A DNA stretch of 62,978 nucleotides from Candidatus Rokuibacteriota bacterium. Lineage in GTDB: Bacteria > Methylomirabilota > Methylomirabilia > Rokubacteriales > CSP1-6. A program made the position numbers and the translations under genes. Positions 29,080 to 39,316 of the stretch are shown here, piece after piece (positions within the stretch are counted from its first letter, which is position 1; each line of letters starts with the position of its first letter). A model generated the notes under the pieces. It saw only the letters and a list, made by a program, of their open reading frames with translations. It had not been told where the DNA came from and did not search any database. The stretch is taken from assembly GCA_003220615.1 (NCBI GenBank), contig QHTB01000141.1, forward strand, positions 1-62,978, given 5' to 3'.

Positions 29080-29550
29080 TCAGTCACCCGGAAGTTTGAG
29101 GACCACGCGGTCCGTAGTGGAGCCCGTGCGAACGGCGATGCGAAACACGACCGAGTCCGAACCGATCTCGAGCAGCCGACCGTCCCCGAGCGTATCGCCG
29201 GGCTTCAGGATGTAACCAAGGCCATCCGAGGTCTCCACGAGCGCGAGGGGGCCCCGAGAGCCCTGCACGATGCCGGTGAGCTTGGCGGAGGCGAGGGTGG
29301 GACCGCTCGCGCCCTCGCGCACTTCCAGGTTCTCGAAGGGATCACGCCGGCCCTTGGCCTGGTACTTCACCGGCGGGGGCGCCTGAGGCTCCGACGCCGT
29401 CGCGCTCGCCACCGGCTGAGACGCCGTTGGTGCGGCGGGCATCGGTGCGGTCGGCGCCGAGGCCGATGGTGCCTGCGACGCACTGCCGCCGCTGCACGCG
29501 GTCAGGCTCGTCGCGAGCCCGACCACGACGAGCGCCGGGACGGCCTTCAC
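29080..29550 (-). CDS. pilP: Type IV pilus assembly lipoprotein PilP
   Basis: 156 residues. The signal peptide ends in a lipobox LTAC, giving an N-terminal lipid-modified cysteine at about residue 19. A Pro/Ala/Ser-rich linker (20-60) leads to the PilP domain: YQAKGRRDPFENLE, KLTGIVQGSRGPLALVETS and YILKPGDTLGDGRLLEIGSD. It links inner-membrane PilNO to PilQ. It overlaps pilO by 4 nt (29547-29550). Confidence 0.93.
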   Translation of the reverse strand: MKAVPALVVVGLATSLTACSGGSASQAPSASAPTAPMPAAPTASQPVASATASEPQAPPPVKYQAKGRRDPFENLEVREGASGPTLASAKLTGIVQGSRGPLALVETSDGLGYILKPGDTLGDGRLLEIGSDSVVFRIAVRTGSTTDRVVLKLPGD

Positions 29551-30161
29551 TTCGGGGCTCCAGGCTGTCCGGGCTTCGGCGCCGGCGGCGAGCCCACGGG
29601 TCGGTACTGGTACGTCGCGAGCACGAGGTCGGCCTTCAGCGGATTCCGGCTCTTGGAGATCCCCGCCATCTTCATCTCCTGCACCGTGACCACGCGGGGG
29701 AAACCGGCGACTCGCTCGAAGAACTCACCGAGCTGGTGGTACCCGCCCTCGGCCGCCAGGGTGATGGGAATCTCGACGTAGTAATCGTGGATGCGTCCTT
29801 CCTTCGGCTGGAACAGCGACACCTGCAGCCCGGACTGGTAGGCGGCATCGGTGACAGTCCGGAACAACGGTGGGAGGTCCTTCTCGCCGGGCAGGCGTTC
29901 CTTCATCGTGTCGAGTCGGGCCTGCAGTGCGGCGATCTCGAGCCGGACGCGGGCGAGGTCGGCCGCGGCCGCCCGGGCTTCCAGGAGCTCGCGCTGAACG
30001 GTGGACCGCTGCGCCCGGAGCGCGTTGACCTTGATCTCGAGCGGCGAGAGCACCAAGAAGTAGCTACCGGCCCCGAGGATGACCAGTCCGAAGATGCCGA
30101 GGGCGAACTTCTGCCAGCGCGGCGCGTTGACGATCGGGTCGAAGAACGCGGGGAGGGCCAT
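29547..30161 (-). CDS. pilO: Type IV pilus alignment protein PilO
   Basis: 204 residues: short cytoplasmic start (PIVNAPRWQKFA), one membrane helix (LGIFGLVILGAGSYFLVL), a coiled coil (about 45-95) and a ferredoxin-like periplasmic domain with DYYVEIPITLAAEGGYHQLG. This matches PilO, which pairs with PilN. 2 bp after pilN. The C-terminal tail is Pro/Gly-rich. Confidence 0.93.
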   Translation of the reverse strand: MALPAFFDPIVNAPRWQKFALGIFGLVILGAGSYFLVLSPLEIKVNALRAQRSTVQRELLEARAAAADLARVRLEIAALQARLDTMKERLPGEKDLPPLFRTVTDAAYQSGLQVSLFQPKEGRIHDYYVEIPITLAAEGGYHQLGEFFERVAGFPRVVTVQEMKMAGISKSRNPLKADLVLATYQYRPVGSPPAPKPGQPGAPK

Positions 30162-30162
30162 A

Positions 30163-30714
30163 TCAGGTCTCGAACCGGCACGTGACCTCGAAGGTCACGA
30201 AGCGCGGTGTCTTGGTGATCTCCTGGCGTGCCACGACGATGTCCACTTCCTTGAACCGTCCGGATGCCCGGAGGTTCTGCATGAAGTCCGACACCGCGGT
30301 CGTGGAGAACGCCGTGCCCCTGAAGAGGAGGACAGCGCCTTTTTCCTCGATGCCCGTGATCCAGAGGTCCTTCGGAATGATGTCGGCGAAGGCGTCCAGG
30401 AACCGCAGCGGCCGGCCCTGGGTCTTCGTCAGCTCGGCGATGACCTGCACGCGCTGTCGAAGTTCGGCTGCCTGGGCCTTGATCTGCGGGCCCTGACCGG
30501 TCACGACGCGCAGCGTGGTCAACTCGCGGTTCATGACGTCGATCTCGCGGGTGAGCCGGCTCTCGTCGCTCTCCAGTTGCCACCAGTACGTGGCGACCCC
30601 GCCCAGCGCGGCGAGATACACGACGAGGAAGAGGAGGCCGACATTGAAGCTCGGCAGCTTGAACTGAAAGGCTGGCCGCGCTCGTCCCGCCGGCGACAGG
30701 TTGACCCTGATCAT
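30163..30714 (-). CDS. pilN: Type IV pilus alignment protein PilN
   Basis: 183 residues from ATG 30714, which overlaps the pilM stop as ATGA. The start MIRVNLSPAGR is the conserved PilN tail that binds PilM. Then come one membrane segment (VGLLFLVVYLAALGGV), a coiled coil and a domain with DIIPKDLWITGIEEKGAVLL. Upstream open frame is not used, as the MIRVNL motif fixes the start. Confidence 0.93.
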   Translation of the reverse strand: MIRVNLSPAGRARPAFQFKLPSFNVGLLFLVVYLAALGGVATYWWQLESDESRLTREIDVMNRELTTLRVVTGQGPQIKAQAAELRQRVQVIAELTKTQGRPLRFLDAFADIIPKDLWITGIEEKGAVLLFRGTAFSTTAVSDFMQNLRASGRFKEVDIVVARQEITKTPRFVTFEVTCRFET

Positions 30715-31757
30715 TCGTTCTTGTCTCCAGGCTGGCGGAGGGCCAGGCCCACCGCGACCGCGAGCGACGGCCCGGCCGCCCCGACGACCTCCGAGTGGCC
30801 GCCGCCGACATCGATCCGAGCAAACGGCTGGGCCAGCTCGACCGGGATGCCCCACGTCGAGGAGAGGTAGTCCGTCAATCCGGGCAGCTGGGCACACCCG
30901 CCGGCCAGGACGATCTTGCCGATGCGCTCGGAGTCGGCCGTGGAGGCGAAGTAGTCGAACGTGCGCTGGACCTCGAGGGACAGCTCGCGCGACACCGATT
31001 CGAGGGCCGGCACCAGCGATTCCCAGCTCACGCCGACGTCTCGTCCGAGCTTGGCGCTCTCGGCCTGATCGAACGGAATCTTCAGGTGCTGGGCGATCGC
31101 GTTCGTGTAGTTGTTGCCGCCGAAGGGAATGTCGCGCGCGAAGATCGGCGTTCCACCCCGGAGCACGTTCGTCTTCATGATGGAGGCGCCGATATCGATG
31201 AGCGCCACCGCCTCGCCGCGCTCGTTTTGCTGGTTGAGCTCGAACTGGTTGCCGAGCGCGAAGCCGTCGACGTCCACGACCACGGCGTTGAGACCCGCCT
31301 CTTCGACCACGCCCACGTACTCGACGACCTTGGACTTCTTCACGGCGACCAGGATCAGATCCATGGCGCCGTCGTGGCGGCCCACGACGTGATAGTCGAG
31401 GAAGACCTCGTCGATCGCGAACGGAATGTGGTGCTCGGCTTCGAGCTGCACCGCGTCTCGCAGCTCCTTGACCGGCACTTCAGGAATCTGGACCTTCTTG
31501 ATGATCAACTCGCGCCCCGACACACCGATGGCCGCTTCCTTGGACCCGACGGCCGCTCGGCCGACGGCGTCCTTGATGGCCTCGACGACGCTCGGGGGAT
31601 CTTTGATCGTGCCTTCCGCGATCGCATCGGGAGGCAGTGACGCCACGCCGAGCCCGATCAACGAGGAGCCGTGAAGTTGCACGACCTTCACGGCGCTGGA
31701 ACCGATATCCAGGCCAAACGTGTCCGAGGTCCGCCGGAAAAATGGAATGTTAAACAT
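30711..31757 (-). CDS. pilM: Type IV pilus actin-like ATPase PilM
   Basis: 348-residue cytoplasmic actin-like protein that binds PilN. The N-terminus FGLDIGSSAVKVVQLHG is the phosphate-1 site, AVALIDIGASIMKTNVL the phosphate-2 site and KIVLAGGCAQLPGLTDYLSS the adenosine site. First gene of the pilMNOPQ set, with a promoter candidate just upstream (31777-31805). Confidence 0.95.
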   Translation of the reverse strand: MFNIPFFRRTSDTFGLDIGSSAVKVVQLHGSSLIGLGVASLPPDAIAEGTIKDPPSVVEAIKDAVGRAAVGSKEAAIGVSGRELIIKKVQIPEVPVKELRDAVQLEAEHHIPFAIDEVFLDYHVVGRHDGAMDLILVAVKKSKVVEYVGVVEEAGLNAVVVDVDGFALGNQFELNQQNERGEAVALIDIGASIMKTNVLRGGTPIFARDIPFGGNNYTNAIAQHLKIPFDQAESAKLGRDVGVSWESLVPALESVSRELSLEVQRTFDYFASTADSERIGKIVLAGGCAQLPGLTDYLSSTWGIPVELAQPFARIDVGGGHSEVVGAAGPSLAVAVGLALRQPGDKNE

Positions 31758-31776
31758 CGATTTTCACTCGTTCACC

Positions 31777-31805
31777 AGTATAGGAGTCCACCTCACGGGC
31801 ACCAA
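31777..31805 (-). promoter_or_regulatory. Promoter candidate for pilMNOPQ
   Basis: Minus strand: -35 TTGGTG (31805-31800), a 17-bp spacer and -10 TATACT (31782-31777, 5/6). It sits in the 159-bp gap between the pilV-like gene and pilM, giving a leader of about 13 nt. The rest of that gap holds no ORF or strong hairpin that I can see. Confidence 0.5.
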
Positions 31806-31916
31806 CGTTTTAGGCACGCCTCGGCGCTCCAGTTCACGTCGTGCGTGCCCACCACACTGCGGACTTTGAAAATCATCACGACCGTTCGAGGCCGAGCGGA
31901 TCCTTCCGGCGGTCCG

Positions 31917-32429
31917 TCATCGCTGGGCCACCAGCATCGTGAGCGTCACGGACTTGTCGCTGGCCGCAACGCCAGCGGCGGTGAGGGGACGGTAGCTGAT
32001 CGTGACCGTGACCTGCCGCATTCCGGCGGTTGCGATGCCCGTGCACGGTGTCGAGGCGCAGTCCTGGATGCGCACGGTCCGGGCGTAGCTCGTGTACGGC
32101 GCCGCCACGCTGGGCTCGTCACCGAAGGTGACGTCACCCGCGGCCAGCGTGAGAGCTCCGTTCGTGCAATTCTTGGTGGCCGGCACCGTCGGCGCGGCCA
32201 TCGGCCCGATGCCCACACAGTCGTTGTCGGGGCTCGACGTCCACAGTGCGTTCCTGACGTGTTCGAGCCGCTCTTCGGCCAGGAACGTAGCGGTCGTGAG
32301 CTGATTGCCTTCGGCAAGCCCGAAGCTCCCGATCGGGACCACGATCATCAAACCGGCGAGCCCAATCCCGACGATCATGGCCGCGGCGACGACTTCGGCG
32401 AGCGTCAGCCCGCGGGCGTCGAGCGTCAA
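31917..32429 (-). CDS. Minor pilin / PilV-type prepilin
   Basis: 170 residues with a type III signal: MTLDARG followed by LTLAEVVAAAMIVGIGLAGL, a short basic leader, a Gly at the cleavage point and a Glu at +5. The mature part has helix then beta-rich sequence with several cysteines (four visible), which may form disulfides. Likely a minor pilin that helps initiate the pilus. It overlaps the previous pilin by 4 nt (32426-32429). Confidence 0.85.
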   Translation of the reverse strand: MTLDARGLTLAEVVAAAMIVGIGLAGLMIVVPIGSFGLAEGNQLTTATFLAEERLEHVRNALWTSSPDNDCVGIGPMAAPTVPATKNCTNGALTLAAGDVTFGDEPSVAAPYTSYARTVRIQDCASTPCTGIATAGMRQVTVTISYRPLTAAGVAASDKSVTLTMLVAQR

Positions 32430-32899
32430 GGGATCGTCACTCTCCCGGAGCCGGCCACGGTGACCGTCACTGTCTGTGCGTTGCTGGGAGCTTTGACGGT
32501 GTACGTCCCACCAGGGGCGGCGGCACCGAGGTACGTAAAGATGACGTCGGGCGCCGGGCCCGCCGTGATCGTGATGCCGTTGACGAGCGGAATCCAGCCG
32601 GAGTTATCGCTGCCCGCGCCGGTCCAGACGGTTCCGCCACATCCGTTGCTGATGTATTGCACGCTGGTCGTGTTGCGCTTCACGCAGACCGACGTGTTGT
32701 TCCGGATCGCGAGCTGTCGTGCGCCGTTCAGAATGGTCTGGAGCTCCTGGGCCCCGGCCGTCAAGGTCGACGCCTGCCAGTAGCTGACGAGGTAAGGCAC
32801 GCCGACCGCGGCCAGCAGGCCGAGGATCGCCACGACGACGATCAACTCGGCGAGGCCGACGCCTCGTACCCCTAACCTGCGAATGCGCTCATGTACCAA
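32426..32899 (-). CDS. GspH/FimT-type minor pilin
   Basis: About 157 residues. The prepilin signal reads RRLGVRGVGLAELIVVVAIL and the helix VGVPYLVSYWQASTLTAGAQ continues, typical of the FimT/GspH family; the beta part ends in an Ig-like stretch with TYTVKAPSNAQTVTVTV. No ATG or GTG lies close before the signal in this frame. A TTG at 32899 with AAAGG 8 nt upstream gives a 12-residue leader and would overlap the end of pilD by 28 nt. Longer upstream starts are inside pilD and not pilin-like. Confidence 0.8.
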   Translation of the reverse strand: MVHERIRRLGVRGVGLAELIVVVAILGLLAAVGVPYLVSYWQASTLTAGAQELQTILNGARQLAIRNNTSVCVKRNTTSVQYISNGCGGTVWTGAGSDNSGWIPLVNGITITAGPAPDVIFTYLGAAAPGGTYTVKAPSNAQTVTVTVAGSGRVTIP

Positions 32900-33633
32900 G
32901 TAACGAGCCTTTCGCCGCAGAAGAGGCCGGCAGCTCCACCGGCTGCAAGGAAGGGACCAAACGGGATGGGATCCTTGCGTCCCGTTGTCCTGGAGCCGAG
33001 CAGCACGAGCGCAACAATGCCGCCGAGCAGCACGGCCAAAAAGATCGACAAGAGCGCGACTTTCCAGCCAAGAAACGCCCCGAGCATGGCGCCGAGCTTG
33101 ACGTCCCCACCGCCCATTCCTTCTCGACCCGTCAGCAGGAGACTGCCTTCCAGAATGGCCCAAAAGATCCCTCCCCCGACGACGATTCCAATCGCCGAAT
33201 CGACCCAGGAGACACGCGATGTGGCCAGATTGGCAATGAACCCGACGACGATACCGGGCAACGTGATCGCATCCGGAATGATTTGAAGCCGGACGTCGAT
33301 GGCCGTGATCGCGACGAGCGCGGCCAGGAGCACAGCGGCCACGACGAAGTTCGCCGTCGCCCCGAAGCGTTCGAATGCAGCGATGAAGAGGAGGGCGGTC
33401 GCGGCTTCGACCACGGGATAGCGCCACGGGATCACTGCACTGCAGGCACGGCAGTGCCCACGCAGCGCGACATAGGACACGACCGGGATGTTGTCGTGCC
33501 AGGCGATGGCCGCGCCGCACGTCGGGCACGCCGAGCCTGGCCGCCAGAGGCTACGGTGTTCGGGCAGGCGCGCGATGACGACGTTGAGGAAGCTGCCGAT
33601 CGCGAGCCCGAAGACGCCGACGAGAACGAGCAT
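32872..33633 (-). CDS. pilD: Prepilin peptidase / N-methyltransferase
   Basis: Cleaves the leader of prepilins and methylates the new N-terminus. 253 residues, membrane-spanning. An N-terminal zinc-type domain has two Cys pairs (CPTCG and CRAC around residues 36-71). The aspartyl active site is seen in AITAIDVRLQIIPDAITLPG and in EGMGGGDVKLGAMLGAFLG. It ends inside the start of the FimT-like gene. All pilins in this window are its expected substrates. Confidence 0.95.
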   Translation of the reverse strand: MLVLVGVFGLAIGSFLNVVIARLPEHRSLWRPGSACPTCGAAIAWHDNIPVVSYVALRGHCRACSAVIPWRYPVVEAATALLFIAAFERFGATANFVVAAVLLAALVAITAIDVRLQIIPDAITLPGIVVGFIANLATSRVSWVDSAIGIVVGGGIFWAILEGSLLLTGREGMGGGDVKLGAMLGAFLGWKVALLSIFLAVLLGGIVALVLLGSRTTGRKDPIPFGPFLAAGGAAGLFCGERLVTWYMSAFAG

Positions 33634-33645
33634 GGCCCCTCGACC

Positions 33646-35604
33646 CTACCATTCCGTGATGAACAGCGGGCTGATGTGCACCGCGGCGACCGCGTCGATC
33701 CCGCGCAGGATCTCGAGCTGTGACCGGGCTGCGTCCATGCGACGCAGCGCCAGATAGGTCTTGATGAGACCGACGCGCGGTTGCGGAAGGTCCGGCTTGA
33801 TGACCGCGGCCCGCTCGAGCTCGACCGCGGCATCTCCAGGTCGATGGAGATCGAGGAATGCAGAGCCGAGATTGGTGTGGGCCAGGACGTGGTCCGGCTC
33901 CTGGCGCAGGATCTCGTGCAACTGGACGATCGCCGGCTCGTATCGGCCGAGCTGGAGCAGCGACACCGCGAGGTTGTTCCGCGTCTCGTTGTGCGTCGGA
34001 TACTTCGCCAGGACCAGCTCGAAGTGCGACACGGCCTCCTCCGAGCGCCCGGCGGCCATCAGGGCGAGGCCGAGGTTGCCGTGGGTCCGCACGCGGTCGG
34101 GACGTAGCGCGATGGAGCGTTCGAAGCGCTCCAGGGCGAGGTCGATGATGCGGCGGTTGTAGAGCGAGACGCCGAGGTTGCTGTGGCAGATGGCGCAGTC
34201 CGGATCGGCGTCGAGCGCATACCGCCAGAGCGTGTCGTTGTCACGCCAGACCTTCACCTGGTGCCACGTCATCAAGCTCAGTCCCACGAGCCAGGCCACG
34301 CCGACGGCAACGGCCACGCGGGCCAGCGACGGTCGGATCACGCCGGTTCGGACGGCGACGAGCGCGGCCGCCATGGCGCCTCCGAAGAGCAGGGCCAGCG
34401 GCAGGCAGCTCAGGTAACTGTAACGATCGTGGGCGAGCTGATGGCCGTTGTGCAGGATGCCGCTCACCGGCGCCACGCTGACCACGTAGGCGGCCCACAC
34501 CGCGGGCAGCGCCATCCACCGCCGTGCGACGACGCAGACACCCACGGTGACCATGACCACGGCGGCGGCGCTGAGCGCGAATCGACTCTCCAGCGGGTGG
34601 ATCCGCGCCGGCAACTCGTACAGAGGAGAGAGCCCGAGCGGAAGCACGGTCTTGCTCGCGTAGAACGCCAGGCTGAAGAGTGCGAGCGGGCCGCGCTCGA
34701 AGACCGAGACCGACTCCAGAGAGGTCAGGTAGCGATTCGAATGCTGGGCCCAGACCGCCATCACGGCGGTGAAGACCGCGAGGCCGATGTAGGGCGCCTT
34801 CTCAACGAGGAGCGCACGCGCGGCCGGGGTGCGCCACTGACGCAACTCCAGACGCCGGAGCGGATACACGTCGAGGAGCAGCAGGATCACTGGCAGCGTG
34901 ACCACCATTGACTTGGACAGGCAGCCCAGCGCGTAGCAGAGGATCGACAGCGCGGTCCAGCGGCGGGCGCGCTCGGGCGCGGCGTCGCGCGCCGCCAGAT
35001 AGGTCAGGACCGTCAGCAGAAAGAACAATCCGGACAGCAGATCGCGGCGCTCGGTCACCCACGCCACCGATTCGGCGCGCAGGGGATGGAGCGCGAAGAA
35101 CAACGCGGCCGCCGCGGCACCCGAGGTCAGCGTGGCTCCCGAGAGGCTGGGCATGGCGCGTGCGAGCAGCCGCCGCGCCACCAGGAAGCACAGCGCCGCG
35201 TTCGCTGCATGCAGGAACAGGTTCGTCAGGTGGTACCCGAGCGGCCTCATGCCCCACAGCGTGTAATCGAGGCCGAGCGTCATCCAGGTGAGCGGGATCC
35301 ACTGCCCCATCAGGAAGCTCGTGAACATCCACCGGATGTGCGTCCAGCCGAGCCCACGGTAGTCGTTGTTGGTGAGGAAGTTCACCTGGTCGTCCCAGTC
35401 CACGAAGTGATTCCAGAGCGCCGGAGAGAAGACGACGAAGGTGACCAGGGCGATCAGGAGCGGGACGCGGGCGGCGAGCGCGACCGACAGAGCTCGCCCG
35501 GCCAGCCCGGGCGTCGCCGGGCTGGCGATGAAGCCGAGTGGCCGCGGCAGCGCCTCACTGCGAGAGGGTGCGTTTTCGAGAGAAGTCATTCGGGGAACCA
35601 TCAT
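33646..35604 (-). CDS. Multi-span membrane protein with C-terminal TPR repeats (TMTC/glycosyltransferase-like)
   Basis: 652 residues, or 647 from the inner ATG at 35589. About ten membrane helices form the N-terminal two-thirds, followed by TPRs from about residue 470: YALDADPDCAICHSNLGVSL, then RPDRVRTHGNLGLALMAAGR and EPDHVLAHTNLGSAFLDLHR. The first loop FVDWDDQVNFLTNNDYRG resembles the acidic substrate loop of dolichol-phosphate-mannose-dependent TMTC-type proteins. Because it lies between pilA and pilD, it is a candidate for pilin glycosylation; that is inference. A strong hairpin abuts its start. Confidence 0.82.
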   Translation of the reverse strand: MMVPRMTSLENAPSRSEALPRPLGFIASPATPGLAGRALSVALAARVPLLIALVTFVVFSPALWNHFVDWDDQVNFLTNNDYRGLGWTHIRWMFTSFLMGQWIPLTWMTLGLDYTLWGMRPLGYHLTNLFLHAANAALCFLVARRLLARAMPSLSGATLTSGAAAAALFFALHPLRAESVAWVTERRDLLSGLFFLLTVLTYLAARDAAPERARRWTALSILCYALGCLSKSMVVTLPVILLLLDVYPLRRLELRQWRTPAARALLVEKAPYIGLAVFTAVMAVWAQHSNRYLTSLESVSVFERGPLALFSLAFYASKTVLPLGLSPLYELPARIHPLESRFALSAAAVVMVTVGVCVVARRWMALPAVWAAYVVSVAPVSGILHNGHQLAHDRYSYLSCLPLALLFGGAMAAALVAVRTGVIRPSLARVAVAVGVAWLVGLSLMTWHQVKVWRDNDTLWRYALDADPDCAICHSNLGVSLYNRRIIDLALERFERSIALRPDRVRTHGNLGLALMAAGRSEEAVSHFELVLAKYPTHNETRNNLAVSLLQLGRYEPAIVQLHEILRQEPDHVLAHTNLGSAFLDLHRPGDAAVELERAAVIKPDLPQPRVGLIKTYLALRRMDAARSQLEILRGIDAVAAVHISPLFITEW

Positions 35605-35654
35605 GCGCGGAGCGCGTCGGGTACCGCGTTCACGGCCCCGACGGCGCTCCGCGC
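35605..35654 (-). terminator. Strong hairpin between pilA and the TPR membrane gene
   Basis: Long inverted repeat with GCGCGGAGCGCGTCGGG at 35605-35621 and a matching arm 35637-35654, with one bulged base and a 15-nt loop. It starts 8 bp after the pilA stop and ends at the next gene's ATG. It should terminate or attenuate after pilA, so that the abundant pilin message is separate from the downstream genes. Confidence 0.75.
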
Positions 35655-35661
35655 AGGACCG

Positions 35662-36072
35662 TTACGGAGCGGAGACCGTGGCGCCGTCGCCCGCGGCCGA
35701 GATCGTGAAGGTGCCGTTGGCGTTGGCAGCGTAGAAGTAGGCCGAGCCCCACGCCGTACTGGGAGGCGTCGGGATCGCGGCCATGAACGGCCCGGCCGTG
35801 ATGTTCTGCGGGCTGGTCGCGATGGCCGTGAGCAGATCGAGCACGCTTGGCAGCGTACCCATGTGCGCCCCCCACGCCGAGACGGCGGAGGCCATACCGC
35901 GGATGTCCGCCTGAGCCTTCGCGATACGCGCCCGCGCCTGCATATTGGCGTAGAGCGGAACGGCGATGGCGGCCAGGATGCCGATGATCGCGACGACGAT
36001 CATCAATTCGATGAGCGTGAAGCCGCGCTGACCGCCCATCGTGCAGCGCTTCTTGTTCCAAAACGTAATCAT
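35662..36072 (-). CDS. pilA: Major type IV prepilin
   Basis: 136 residues from ATG 36072 with ribosome binding site AAGGGGG. The 17-residue leader ends in QRG, then the classic FTLIELMIVVAIIGILAAIA with Glu at +5. The mature pilin is about 119 residues, short, with Ala/Thr/Gly-rich beta part (SAYFYAANANGTFTISAAGD). The upstream ATG at 36135 would lengthen the leader without reason. A sigma-54 promoter (36119-36134) and a strong terminator flank it, as expected of a highly expressed, PilR-controlled pilin. Confidence 0.95.
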   Translation of the reverse strand: MITFWNKKRCTMGGQRGFTLIELMIVVAIIGILAAIAVPLYANMQARARIAKAQADIRGMASAVSAWGAHMGTLPSVLDLLTAIATSPQNITAGPFMAAIPTPPSTAWGSAYFYAANANGTFTISAAGDGATVSAP

Positions 36073-36118
36073 CGCTGCCCCCTTGAGAAATGGCTTCGAC
36101 TGTCGGTCGGTCACGAGG

Positions 36119-36134
36119 TGCACGCGGGGTGCCA
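36119..36134 (-). promoter_or_regulatory. Sigma-54 promoter of pilA
   Basis: Minus strand TGGCACCCCGCGTGCA: the -24 element TGGCAC is perfect and the -12 element is GTGCA instead of TTGCA, with the required GG-N10-GC spacing. It would give a leader of about 36 nt. The gap between pilA and pilR otherwise shows no ORF. Confidence 0.75.
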
Positions 36135-36244
36135 CACCCGGCGGGGAGCGAATCCGGCAGGCATTTCAGAGGCTTAGCGGATCGAGCAGGCCTCTCACGA
36201 CCTGGGCATCGTGACCGCCGCGGTCAGTGAGTTGACGAAAACCG

Positions 36245-37647
<1,403 letters not shown>

Positions 37648-37651
<4 letters not shown>

Positions 37652-39282
37652 CGCGTCACCGCCGTGGCGGCCGCCGCCGGCAGGATCAGCACGGCGCTGG
37701 TGCCGCCACTGGCGCCGCCCCGCAGGCTCACGTCCCCCCCGTGATCGCGTACGATCCGGTGCACGAGGGCGAGCCCGAGCCCGCTGCCCCCCGGCTTCGT
37801 CGAGAAGAAGGGCTCGAAGACGTGGGGTTGATCGGCGCTGGGGATGCCGTCGCCGGTGTCGCGGATCACCAGATAGAGCCGATGATCTTCGAGCCCCGCG
37901 CTCACGCGTAGCTCACCGCCATCGGGCATGGCCTCCACGGCGTTCAGGCAGAGATTCCACACCGCTTGCCGGAGTTGTTGCGAGTCCACGCGCGCGGTCA
38001 CGACCGTCGGAAACTCACGCACGATCTTGAGGCTGGGCGGGAGCTCGCGGTGCTCGAGGAGCACGAGCACTTCGTCCAGGATCTCCGCCACGTTCACGGT
38101 CTCGAGCGTCAACGGCGCCGGTCGGGCGTACTCGAGGAAGTTGCTGATGATGCGATTGAGCCGTTCCGACTCGCGCGACACGATCTGTGTCAAACGCTCA
38201 CGCTCGTCTCTCCCGGGCACGGGGCCAGCCAGCGCCTCGATGGCGCCGGTCATCGAGGCAAGAGGGTTGCGGATCTCGTGGGCGATGTTGGCGGCCATCC
38301 GTCCAACGGTGGCCAGGCGATCGGCCTGCCGCATTCGGGCCTCCATCTCGCGGATCTCGGAGAGGTCCTCGCAGATGGCGATCATGCCGAGACGGTGACC
38401 GTCGCCGGAGCGCAGCGTGGAGAACGTGAACCGGACGGGAACGACACCGCCGTCCTGTCGGGTCAGGCTTGTCTCGTGCCGTGCCGGAGTTCGAGGATGC
38501 TCGGCGATGGCGTGCTCGATCGCCGCGATGGGCACGGCCGCGCCGAAGAGCTCGGCCCACGGCTGCCCGATGACATCGGTCGCCGACCGCCCGGTGATCT
38601 CCTCTGCCGCGGGATTCAGCGCCGTCACGTGGTGCTCGCGATCGAGGCCGATGAGGCCGGTGCCCACGGAGTTCAGGATCACGGCCTTGAACGCCTGAAG
38701 GTCGCGAAGGTCGTGGCGCTGACGCTCCAGTTCCTGGCGCGTCGTCCGGTACTGCTCGGCGAGTCCGCCGGCGACGATGGCGACCACCAGGAATGTGCCG
38801 GCGTTCAGGAAGATGGTGAGGACTTCGAGCGCGGTCGTCTCATGGGGGGGTTCGAAGAACGCCGTCACCGGAAAGATCGTGCGGATGAACACGAGGGCCG
38901 TGTAGAGAAGGCTCCCGGCTGCCGCCATGGCCAAGGCGCCCGCGCGAGGCAGCAGCACGCAGGCGGCGGTGACCGAGAGCACATAGAGGAAGGCGTAGAT
39001 CGACCGTGGACCGCCGGTGGCGGCCACGACCGCCGTCACCAGGACCACGTCGAGGAGACACAACAGCCACGCGACCCTCCGGGGCTGGGTCAGAGGTGGC
39101 AGCAGCAACAGGCCGCCCGACGTCACCACGACGACGAACAGCGGCAAGGCCAGGATGCCGATGCTCGTGCCCGGCACGAGGTCGCTGGGCAGGAGCGGCG
39201 CCATGATCAGCAGCACCTCCGCGATGCCGAGGCGTGCCCAGGCAAAAAGGCGGAGCAGGCGATTGACGTCGAACGCCGTCAC
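37648..39282 (-). CDS. pilS: Sensor histidine kinase PilS
   Basis: 544 residues. About six membrane helices (roughly 15-175) form a sensing region, followed by a short coiled coil, a PAS domain (about 195-310), a HisKA helix with the phosphoacceptor His335 in ANIAHEIRNPLASMTG, and an ATPase domain with the N box LCLNAVEAMPDGGEL, DTGDGIP and GGSGLGLALVHRIV. This is the PilS layout. It overlaps pilR by 4 nt. PilS normally senses pilin level in the membrane. Confidence 0.94.
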
Positions 39283-39316
39283 GGGCCGTCGTCTCGCGAC
39301 TCGGTCAGCAAAGCGC

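Noticed and set aside
31758..31916. Possible small RNA or ORF in the pilM-pilV-like gap
   Set aside because: Only a promoter-like pair is visible; no stem-loop with terminator or supported ORF.
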